NCBI GenBank assembly: GCA_024278345.1
Contig: JAJRTK010000439.1
Coordinates: forward strand, 1-6,633
Source: a bacterium
Lineage (GTDB): Bacteria > CSSED10-310 > JAJRTK01
DNA: 6,633 nucleotides
Reading direction: 5' to 3'
A program made the translations under genes and the position numbers. The notes under the pieces are model-generated. The model ran no database searches and had not been told where the DNA came from. It saw only the letters and a list, made by a program, of their open reading frames with translations. Shown here piece after piece: positions 1-6,329 of the stretch. Every line of letters starts with the position of its first letter. Position 1 is the stretch's first letter.

Positions 1-21
1 CTCGGTCATGGTACCGGCCAC
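1..21 (+). repeat. Left arm of perfect 21-bp inverted repeat
   Basis: This is the exact reverse complement of 175-195. Pairing stops inward at base 22 (g opposite g174). The outward limit is hidden by the window edge. Confidence 0.9.
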
Positions 22-174
22 GGTTCAGATTTCAGACGCCGCCCCGGGGCTTCCAGCCCTGGAACCCGGCGGAGGCTCCGCCTCCGGACCTCCGCTGGGA
101 GCGCCGCTCCCAGACCCACGCCAGGGAGCCAACTCCCTGGCCCCACATCTTTGTGCGCTGCGTGCTTTTTTCGG

Positions 175-195
175 GTGGCCGGTACCATGACCGAG
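175..195 (-). repeat. Right arm of perfect 21-bp inverted repeat
   Basis: This is the exact reverse complement of 1-21. It follows the T-run at 166-171 and ends at the boundary with the unassigned stretch that starts at 196. Confidence 0.9.
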
Positions 196-556
196 GCCGC
201 CAATCTTCCATCCTCTCGTGTACCCACAGACTCGAAAAAGGGAAGACGAGGCTTTTCGTTGCAGCAGATGGTCACCGTTTCCATCGGTTGCCTGTTCTGC
301 AGCTCCCCGACAAACTGGCGCCTCCAAGATTGCGATGATTTCGGCCTCTTTCTTGGCTCCCCGGGGGATCAATTCCCCATCGCCGACCCGATCACAAACT
401 CGGTGGCGGTGAAGTCCTGTTAGCTTCTGAGGGTCTGCTCCTGGGACAGCTCCCTATCGGCTGCCCTTGGACCAAGCTCCGGGAGTGCTTCAGAGATCTC
501 GAGTACATTCTAGACAACTACGAAGCCCTATAGGGCGAGCCCATGGCCTGCAGCTT
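196..556. other. Stretch with no recognisable gene
   Basis: Short reading frames exist on both strands, but none shows a family motif or a convincing start with a ribosome binding site. A minus-strand frame around 372-250 (containing GAKKEAEIIAILEAP) and a plus-strand frame around 466-530 (containing RDLEYILDNYEAL, then a TAG) look somewhat protein-like and may be fragments of decayed genes. I cannot assign either to a family. Because recognisable pseudogenes follow immediately, this is most simply more of the same degraded accessory DNA. Confidence 0.45.
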
Positions 557-778
557 CTCGTATTCAGGCACTCGAGAGGCCGATTCCGCAGTCAACGCTA
601 CAGCGGCAAGCTCTCCCGGATCTGGCGAAAAGGGAGCGTGCGTGCCGGTGAGCGGTTCGTCGAGCTCTACTCCGCCACCAAGCACTCCTGGCGTAGACAA
701 GCCCTGGAAGCAGGCCTCGACCGGTCGTTCGCCCGGCGAATGATGGGGCATGCGGACATCCGATCAACGGAGAGATAG
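557..778 (+). pseudogene. Tyrosine recombinase (phage-type integrase), C-terminal catalytic remnant
   Basis: Tyrosine recombinases cut and rejoin DNA through a catalytic Tyr, helped by conserved Arg, His and Arg residues. The frame here carries the classic C-terminal signature: LYSATKHSWRRQALEAGLD contains the HxxR box (His at 683-685, Arg at 692-694), then MMGHADIRSTER contains the GH box (His at 749-751). In the family the next residue is the nucleophilic Tyr (consensus TxxYA). Here that codon, 776-778, is TAG, and the following codons read AQYS, so the frame continues naturally past the stop. A single change from TAC or TAT would explain it. The N-terminal DNA-binding half and the first catalytic Arg are missing: the frame can be opened from a TTG at 467, but similarity is only visible from about 557 (VFRHSRGRFRSQRYSGKL). 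The product would be inactive. It was probably the integrase of an island or prophage. Confidence 0.8.
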
Positions 779-793
779 GCACAGTACAGTCTG

Positions 794-1380
794 GCATCTG
801 AATTTGTCCGCGAGCGACAACTTCTCCTGTTCGAGCGGTTCCTGGTCCGCATTCAGACGGAGTTCGACCAGGCTGTCGTCCTGAAGGGTGGCTTCGCCAT
901 GGAGCTCCGCCTCGGGAAAGCCAGAACAACGAAAGATATCGACCTGAACCTCAAGGGTCGCCCGGTCGAGGTTCTTTCCAAGCTTCAGCGGGCTGGTCGA
1001 GCGGATCTTGGCGATTTCTTCTCGTTCCAAGTGCGCAGGGGCAAGCCGATTGAGCACGAGGAGTTCGCCTACGGGGGACAAAGGTACGGGGTTGTGCCAA
1101 TGCTGGGAGGCAGAACTACGGAGATGCCTTTCACGTGGATGCGGCGTTTGCCGAACCATTGGTCGCACCAACGGAACAGCTTGTGGGCAAGAATGCTTTG
1201 GAGTTCATTGGAGCAGAGACACCTCGGTTCGAAGCAATCTCCCTCGAAACCCAGATCGCAGAGAAGCTCCACGCCTACACCTTGCCGAGACCGAGGCCGA
1301 ATAGCAGAGGAGGAGGCGCAGCGTCCCAAATGAGCTTCCATCACCTCCCGACTTCTGGGCAGGTCCCTATGCTGCCATGG
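794..1380 (+). pseudogene. AbiEii/AbiGii-type nucleotidyltransferase toxin (DUF1814-like), broken
   Basis: Proteins of this family are nucleotidyltransferase-fold toxins of type IV toxin-antitoxin or abortive-infection modules. Three frames must be joined. The first runs to about 1105 with FERFLVRI, then VVLKGGFAMELRLGKARTTK and DIDL: the GG pair (887-892) and the DxD pair (Asp at 935-937 and 941-943) are the metal/nucleotide motifs and are intact. The second, about 1102-1308, gives NYGDAFHVDAAFAEPL and later ETQIAEKLHAYTLPRPRPNSR, the conserved AEKLHA...NSR block. The switch implies one lost base near 1100-1108. After NSR about 50 codons of the usual protein appear to be missing. A third frame from 1332 reads ELPSPPDFWAGPYAAMV, which resembles the family's C-terminal tail. 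No antitoxin gene (AbiEi-like) is visible beside it. The start is uncertain because the frame runs on directly from the recombinase remnant. The family call is from remembered motifs; the tail assignment is weaker than the rest. Confidence 0.8.
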
Positions 1381-1385
1381 TTACA

Positions 1386-1416
1386 ACACGAGCCCCGAAA
1401 TCGGGGCTTTTCGTGT
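1386..1416 (+). terminator. Strong hairpin with T-run, probable intrinsic terminator
   Basis: gccccg/cggggc pair around a four-base loop (aaat), followed by tttt. The structure extends outward: acacga (1386-1391) pairs with tcgtgt (1411-1416), with the ttt at 1408-1410 bulged. Read on the plus strand it fits a terminator behind the toxin pseudogene. Read on the minus strand it lies about 120 bases beyond the tRNA-Ser(GCU) gene and could stop tRNA readthrough, but that side lacks a T-run. Confidence 0.5.
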
Positions 1417-1533
1417 GGAGTGAGGGGTTGTTCACTGCACAACCACTGCACATCCGAGAAAAGTCTTCAAGGTCAATGCTTTGCCGGGAGACACACCGAT
1501 ACGGATAGCATCTATCGTTGAGTCTGAAAGAGA

Positions 1534-1628
<95 letters not shown>

Positions 1629-1684
1629 GCTAGGGAAATTCCGTCTTCAATTTCATTTGCCGCCCGGGATCGGATATTTCGTGA

Positions 1685-1769
1685 CGGAGGGAGTGGGATT
1701 CGAACCCACGGAGCTTTGACACTCAACGGTTTTCAAGACCGCCGCCTTCGTCCACTCGGCCATCCCTCC
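1685..1769 (-). tRNA. tRNA-Ser (anticodon UGA)
   Basis: An 85-base type II tRNA. The acceptor stem is GGAGGGA (5' end at 1769) with TCCCTCC (1692-1686), discriminator G at 1685. The D-arm region TGGCCGAGTGG is shared with the neighbouring tRNA-Ser. The anticodon stem GCGGT/ACCGT (one G-U pair) encloses CTTGAAA, giving anticodon UGA (plus-strand 1733-1735), which reads UCA and, by wobble, other UCN codons. The T-arm contains GGTTCGAATCC. The genome reads TCA after the discriminator, so the 3' CCA end must be made by CCA-adding enzyme, unlike in the adjacent gene. Confidence 0.97.
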
Positions 1770-2135
1770 CGAGGGCAGCAACAAAATACCTCCAACTTGC
1801 CCCCAAGATCAAGAGCAGTAAATCCTGGAACGTCCACCGGATTGTGAACGCAGCCGCAGATTCGCTGGATCGTGCCATGTCTCCCTGGGACGAATGGTTC
1901 TCCGGGGCTTGTGGAAAGGCGAGTGGCGGCGGACGGATTGCCGCCGCCGGGAGCGGACTCAACCCCAAGGAAAGAAAAGCGCTTTGATCGATTCAGGCGG
2001 CAGGGGGAAAGCACTGGTCCACCCTCCCCATCGGCGTCCCATTCATCAGGGCATTCGGCTTTTTCCCGGGCGTGTGATGAACGGAGACAAGGTTCAGGTA
2101 GACTCCCTTTCAGTGGGCGTGGTTGCCGGCCGCGG
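1770..2135. other. Intergenic stretch between kinase gene and tRNA-Ser pair
   Basis: I see no coding region here. It holds the possible tRNA promoter near 1783-1812, a GC-rich inverted repeat at 1925-1948 (ggcggcgg/ccgccgcc, 8-base loop), a palindrome aaagcgcttt near 1976-1985 followed on the minus strand by a T-rich stretch, and a 7-bp inverted repeat ttcatca/tgatgaa at 2042-2048 and 2075-2081. None makes a convincing intrinsic terminator for the kinase gene. Confidence 0.5.
1783..1812 (-). promoter_or_regulatory. Possible sigma-70-like promoter for the tRNA-Ser pair
   Basis: On the minus strand TTGATC (1812-1807) and TATTTT (1788-1783) are separated by 18 bases, and the -10-like box ends 13 bases before the mature 5' end of tRNA-Ser(UGA). 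Each box matches the consensus at four of six positions, so this is only a plausible site; position relative to the tRNA is the main support. Confidence 0.33.
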
Positions 2136-5100
2136 TCATTCTTTCCGGGAAACCTCTTTGGCGTGGCGCTCGGCGTAGGCCAAGATGATGCCGATTCTCT
2201 CTTTCTCCCCGGAGTCGTTGGTTCGGGCCACGAGGGCAGCGTAGTTTCGCAGGATTTCTAGGATATCGGGCCTGGCCAGAAAATTCCGGCTGAGATCGCC
2301 AAAGAGTTCTCTTCGGATTTGCTCGACGAAGTCCATGGCCCTCTCCAGGGCAAAAAGCGCCTGTGACGGGTCCTTGGCGGCAAGGCAAGCTCGGGCTCGG
2401 AGTCTCCAGGCATTCAAAAGCCCTTCGGTGTAACCGATTCCGGAAGCACTCTTGAGGGCTTGGCTAAGGACGGCTAGAGCAGTGTCGGGGCTGTCGGCGG
2501 TCATCTCGACGTCGCTCAACAAGCAGGAGAAATCCACTGCCATCCCCAGAAAGCCGGCGCTTCTGGCGAAAGCCAAAAGATCAGTGGCACAAAAGCGGGC
2601 CTCGGCCAATTTACCCGCTTTGAGATCCAGGCTGGCCAGCGCCCATCTCAGGCCCAATTCTTGGAGTTTTTCTCCACGTCGGTTGGCAACCTCCAACCCC
2701 TGCAACCACAACCGCACAGCCGTTCCATCGTCGCCCAACTCGAACCGGAGGTTCCCGCTGAGCAGACAGAGCTCGGAGAGGTAGGCCTCTGTTCCCAATT
2801 CGCCGTGAGCCTGCCATGCTTCTTCGAGGTGCGCTCTTGCCTTTTCCAGATCTCGGACCCGCAAATAGACGGTGGCCAGGTTCTTGAGGCTTTCCAGAAT
2901 GCCGGCCAAATGGCCAAGGCGGCGACGGATTCCCAGGGCTTCGACTCCGGTGACGAGGGCCTCATTGTAGCACGAACGAGCGGTCAAGACTGCCGCCAAC
3001 GTCCCCAACGCTCCGGCCACTTTGAGGGGAAGCCCCAGAGCGCGGAAGATCTCCAGGGATTCGCGGCTTCGCCGCTCCGCTTCCACGTAGTTCCCCAGGA
3101 CGATCTCCACGCGGGCCAGGTTGTTGAGAGTGTCGGCCAAACCCTGTCGGTCGCCGATTTCCCGGGAAACATCCAGAGATTCCCCGTAGTGGGTCAGAGC
3201 CTCCTGGTAGAGCCCCCTGGAAGCCTGGGAGTAACCCAGGTTGTTAAGGGTGACCGCCAGCCCGACCTTATCTCCTGCCTGCCGGCGGACCTCAAGGCTC
3301 CTATCCAAGGTTTCCATGGCCTGCTGGAATTGGCCTCTTTCCGTATGGAGGAGTCCCAAGGTGTTAAAGACGCCGGCAACTCCCATGGGGTCCTCTAGAT
3401 CGCCTTTGATTTGGAGGGCACCTTCCAGGTATTCCACGGCCTCCTGGTAACGCCCCTGGATTGAGATGAAAAGCCCGAGGTAGAGCAGCATGTCGGCCAC
3501 TCCCGCATAATCGTTGAGTTCGTCAAAGAGCGCGATGGCCGTCTGATAGTGGTCCCACGCCTGGGCAAACTCTCCGCGGCCGGCGCGGATGACGCCAAGC
3601 TGCTGGTGTGCCCGTGCCACGGCCGAAAGTTCTCCGGCATCCCGCCCCAGTCGTAAGAGCTTCTGAAACTCCTTTTCGGCGGATTTGTAATCGCCCAAAG
3701 TTTGGCGGATTTCCCCAAGGTTGACATGGATTTCCAGGAGCAACGGAACAGCCCAGGCCGCACCTGCCCGGTCTCCTTTGCAGCAGGCGTCGAAGGCGGA
3801 TAAAAAAAGATCGATCGCTCGTTCGAAGTGGAACTGCTCGCGGTAGCGGCTGGCTGCGGCAGTGGCGTATTCCGCGGCCTCGTGCCACTGTTCAGCCGCC
3901 CGGAAATAGCGGCCCAGGCGCTCGACGTAGGGGGCCAAATCACCCAGGTAACGGAGCTCGATAGCACGCCCGGCGCGGTAGTGGAACTGGCGTTTGGATT
4001 CGAGATCCAACTCCTGGAGCAAGATCCGACCGTAAATGGGGTGCAGGAATCGAAACTCTTCGTCCGTTTCGTCGATGGGCTCGAGGATACCTCGCTTGAG
4101 GAGTTCGTCAAGGCCATCGAGGAGATCGTTCTCCGCGACTTGCGCCACCTTTCGAAGGAGGCCAAAGCAAATCCCTTCCCCCAAAACGGCCGCCGCCTCT
4201 CCAATCCTTCGAGCCAGCCTCGAGAGTCGCGACAGGCGGGTAGCGTAGACCGTGGCCACCTTTTCCGGAAGCTCCCTTCCGCCCAACAGCCGCCCGGAAT
4301 CGCCACGTGGCACCTCGAAAATCCACGTACCTTCGTCCAGCTTCAGCATTCCCCTTGCAGAGGCGAATTTGACGAACTCACAGATCAGGAAAGGGTTACC
4401 TCGCGACTCTCCGAACACGGCATCCACGAGGGCCTCGGGGGGCTCGCCTCCCAGCATCGAAGCGACCAGCTCCGCGCAAGCGGATCGATCCAATCGGTTC
4501 AGCCGCATTTTCGTACCCAGACTCCGGTCCCTGAGCAGGTGAAAGGAATGTCGCGGCAAACTGCTGAGCTCGGCATCGTCATCGCGATAACAAACGACGA
4601 GCAACAAGCCGCCGCACCCCGACGGCGACACTTTGCTGGGACCCACGACATTCCGCGCCACATAGGCAATGAGCTCCAGTGCGGGACGAGTCGCCCAATG
4701 GACCTCCTCCAGCACCAAGACAACCGGCAATCGCTGGGTCAACCTGGAGAGTACGCGAGCCACCGCGTCAAAAAAGCGGTATCGATTCTGCTCTGGAGGA
4801 AGCGGAGTCAGCGGAGCAGCCCGTCGGACGTAGTCAAGCTCGCCGAACGCCTCAATCTCCTTGGCCAAGACCCTACCGCACGAACCGAAGAGCCGCTTCG
4901 CGATCTCCCGGTCCTTGTTGGCAATGGTCTGGCAAAGGGCTCCCAGAATCTTCGCGAACCCTTCGTAAAGAGACTCTGCGTCCTGCCGGAATGCCCCGCG
5001 AAAAAGGCCGATCTTCCGGCGCTTTGCCCGATGTTCCAGCTCGTCGATGAGTCGGCCCTTTCCGATGCCGGACTCACCGGTAACCTCCACCATGTCCCCA

Positions 5101-6134
5101 AGTCCCAAACGAAGGCGGCCCAGCATCCCCGTCAAGAGGTCCAGTTGTTCGTGCCTTCCCACAAGCGGCGGCTCCGCCACTCGGGTCCGTGCCAGCTCCC
5201 AGGCTAAGCGAGGCGGTGTGATCCCCGCGAAGGTCAGGGTTTCGTCGGGGATTTCCAGGCCTCCAGGAATCAGGTTGAGCAGGCTCCTTGCCAGGGCCGC
5301 CGCCGTGTGAAACCTCTTGGAGGGCTCCTTCTGCAACAGCTTCCGGACGATCTCCTCAAGCTCAAGCGGAATGTCTGGCAGCTCCGAGGAAAGCCGCGAA
5401 GGCTCCTCATAGACGTGGCAATAGATCAAGGCGCCCAGCCGTTTGGAGACGAAAGGGCGATGACCGGCAAGAAGCTCGTAGAGAATGAGCCCCAGGGAAT
5501 AGAGATCACTCTGTGGCAGCGGCTTTTCCCCCAACGCCTGCTCCGGAGAAAGATAGGCCGGCGTGCCCAAAACGACTCCAGGTCCCGTGAGATCGAGATC
5601 CATTCCCTCTTCCCGGACATCGTCAAGACGCTTTAGGAGGCCAAAATCCATGATCCGAACCTGGCCCTGGTGATCCACCAAGATGTTGGCCGGCTTCAGG
5701 TCCCGATGCACGATTCTCTGGTCGTGGACGTAATCAAGGGCAGCCGCCGACTGCACCATCACCGAGAGCAACTTCCGAAGGCGACCGGAGCTGACAAGTT
5801 CCGAAGGAGAGAGCTCCACATTCCCCGAAAGCCCCATGTACGCCTTAATATCAGAGCCATCCACAAACTCCATGGTGAAAAACGAAGAACCACCATGCTC
5901 GCCCCAATCGTAGAGGCGGATCACGTTGGGGTGCCGCAGCTTCGCCACCGACAGAAACTCCAGCCGAAAACGGCGATTGTGCTCTTCGGTCCGGGGCCGA
6001 CTGGGATTGAGAAGCTTCAGGGCCAGCTCAGCCTGCCGCACGGGGTCCCAAACCAAAAAGACACGCCCCATCCCGCCTCGCCCCAAAGGCCGGATCACCT
6101 CGTATCGCCCAATCTCCCGCCACGTCTCGCTCAC
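2136..6134 (-). CDS. Ser/Thr protein kinase with AAA_16 ATPase and TPR domains (PknK-like)
   Basis: A 1332-residue soluble signalling protein that likely phosphorylates Ser/Thr on partners in response to a bound ligand or protein. The Hanks-type kinase spans about residues 11-285: glycine loop GRGGMG (18-23), Lys40, helix C Glu59, HRDLKPAN (143-150) with catalytic Asp145, DFG (163-165), and GTPAYLSPE ending the activation segment (190-198). The HRD arginine suggests activation-loop control. An AAA_16/STAND-like ATPase starts near 323 (LVGRHEQLDLL), with Walker A GESGIGKGR (353-361) and Walker B-like VVLVLEEVHWA (471-481). About a dozen TPR units with 40-residue spacing follow from about 765 to 1272, several with the LNNLG/LNNLA core. 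There is no signal peptide, membrane segment or DNA-binding domain. All kinase catalytic residues are present. In the ATPase, the Ser/Thr after the Walker A Lys is Gly360, and the usual LED..WAD is LEE..WAT. The GTG start at 6134 is supported by an upstream GGAGGAGGAGG. There is no operon partner: flanking spaces are about 195 and 366 bases. The substrate and signal are unknown. Confidence 0.97.
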   Translation of the reverse strand: MSETWREIGRYEVIRPLGRGGMGRVFLVWDPVRQAELALKLLNPSRPRTEEHNRRFRLEFLSVAKLRHPNVIRLYDWGEHGGSSFFTMEFVDGSDIKAYMGLSGNVELSPSELVSSGRLRKLLSVMVQSAAALDYVHDQRIVHRDLKPANILVDHQGQVRIMDFGLLKRLDDVREEGMDLDLTGPGVVLGTPAYLSPEQALGEKPLPQSDLYSLGLILYELLAGHRPFVSKRLGALIYCHVYEEPSRLSSELPDIPLELEEIVRKLLQKEPSKRFHTAAALARSLLNLIPGGLEIPDETLTFAGITPPRLAWELARTRVAEPPLVGRHEQLDLLTGMLGRLRLGLGDMVEVTGESGIGKGRLIDELEHRAKRRKIGLFRGAFRQDAESLYEGFAKILGALCQTIANKDREIAKRLFGSCGRVLAKEIEAFGELDYVRRAAPLTPLPPEQNRYRFFDAVARVLSRLTQRLPVVLVLEEVHWATRPALELIAYVARNVVGPSKVSPSGCGGLLLVVCYRDDDAELSSLPRHSFHLLRDRSLGTKMRLNRLDRSACAELVASMLGGEPPEALVDAVFGESRGNPFLICEFVKFASARGMLKLDEGTWIFEVPRGDSGRLLGGRELPEKVATVYATRLSRLSRLARRIGEAAAVLGEGICFGLLRKVAQVAENDLLDGLDELLKRGILEPIDETDEEFRFLHPIYGRILLQELDLESKRQFHYRAGRAIELRYLGDLAPYVERLGRYFRAAEQWHEAAEYATAAASRYREQFHFERAIDLFLSAFDACCKGDRAGAAWAVPLLLEIHVNLGEIRQTLGDYKSAEKEFQKLLRLGRDAGELSAVARAHQQLGVIRAGRGEFAQAWDHYQTAIALFDELNDYAGVADMLLYLGLFISIQGRYQEAVEYLEGALQIKGDLEDPMGVAGVFNTLGLLHTERGQFQQAMETLDRSLEVRRQAGDKVGLAVTLNNLGYSQASRGLYQEALTHYGESLDVSREIGDRQGLADTLNNLARVEIVLGNYVEAERRSRESLEIFRALGLPLKVAGALGTLAAVLTARSCYNEALVTGVEALGIRRRLGHLAGILESLKNLATVYLRVRDLEKARAHLEEAWQAHGELGTEAYLSELCLLSGNLRFELGDDGTAVRLWLQGLEVANRRGEKLQELGLRWALASLDLKAGKLAEARFCATDLLAFARSAGFLGMAVDFSCLLSDVEMTADSPDTALAVLSQALKSASGIGYTEGLLNAWRLRARACLAAKDPSQALFALERAMDFVEQIRRELFGDLSRNFLARPDILEILRNYAALVARTNDSGEKERIGIILAYAERHAKEVSRKE

Positions 6135-6329
6135 CAGCCTCCTCCTCCGCCGCGTTTCCGAGGCAATCCTCCGCCTTTACAATCGTGGGCCAATCTTCTC
6201 GTTCTGGATGCTTGAGTTCCGCATCGCGCCGCAGGGCAGCCGCCCCGCGTCACTCGCCAGTTTCCACAGCATTTTCTAGCCACGACACCGCCGTGAAAGA
6301 AAGGCCCCCATGAGCTGCTCCAGACCCGA
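6135..6329. other. Intergenic stretch upstream of the kinase gene
   Basis: This stretch lies between the stop of the right-edge reading frame and the kinase start. Apart from the ribosome binding site I see no confident promoter; TAGAAAAT and TTGTAAAG on the minus strand are possible -10-like boxes without good -35 partners. A small inverted repeat gggc/gccc lies near 6234-6245. Confidence 0.4.
6138..6148 (-). promoter_or_regulatory. Strong ribosome binding site for the kinase gene
   Basis: On the minus strand GGAGGAGGAGG sits 3 to 9 bases before the GTG start, depending on which register pairs with 16S rRNA. The middle register gives about 6 bases of spacing. It decides in favour of the GTG at 6134 and overlapping registers may favour high translation despite the GTG. 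Confidence 0.75.

Larger units (their letters stand above)
1..195. repeat. Multi-hairpin non-coding element with 21-bp terminal inverted repeats
   Basis: Bases 1-21 and 175-195 are perfect reverse complements (left arm begins ctcggtcatggtaccgg; both arms contain the palindrome ggtacc). Between them lie four successive hairpins: 45-70 (ttccag/ctggaa core inside ccggg/cccgg), 70-86 (7-bp stem cggaggc/gcctccg, loop tcc), 95-113 (8-bp stem ctgggagc/gctcccag, loop gcc) and 120-141 (9-bp stem gccagggag/ctccctggc, 4-base loop). A run of six T follows at 166-171. Reading frames through this stretch look like shadows of the repeats, with no protein family recognisable. GC-rich multi-hairpin arrays of this kind occur as dispersed repeats in some large bacterial genomes; the MITE-like interpretation of the terminal repeats is inference. 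The left arm touches the window edge, so the element may extend further and no target duplication can be checked. Confidence 0.78.

Noticed and set aside
6-372. Minus-strand reading frames of 92 and 115 codons across the hairpin element
   Set aside because: Most of their length reads through the palindromic stems and the inverted-repeat arm, giving Gly/Pro/Arg/Ala-rich translation without a ribosome binding site or known motif.
1433-1452. Short direct repeat cactgcac (two copies ten bases apart)
   Set aside because: Only eight bases and two copies; no related units nearby, so it is not an array or a convincing binding-site pair.
1925-1948. GC-rich hairpin downstream of the kinase gene as its terminator
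   Set aside because: There is no T-run on the minus strand after the stem, it lies about 190 bases past the stop codon, and the simple ggc/gcc composition makes chance pairing likely.
2661-3398. A 245-codon plus-strand open frame opposite the TPR region
   Set aside because: It is a shadow of the repeated TPR coding sequence; its own internal repetition mirrors the 120-bp period of the true gene.
3828-5207. A 459-codon open frame on the plus strand, opposite the kinase gene
   Set aside because: It is antisense to a gene with unmistakable kinase and ATPase motifs, has low-complexity composition, shows no family motif, and is expected from GC-rich codon bias on the other strand.
6160-6185. Possible sigma-54 promoter (ttggcccacgattgt on the minus strand) upstream of the kinase gene
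   Set aside because: The distance between the GG and the second conserved dinucleotide is one base short, and the second dinucleotide is GT, not GC.
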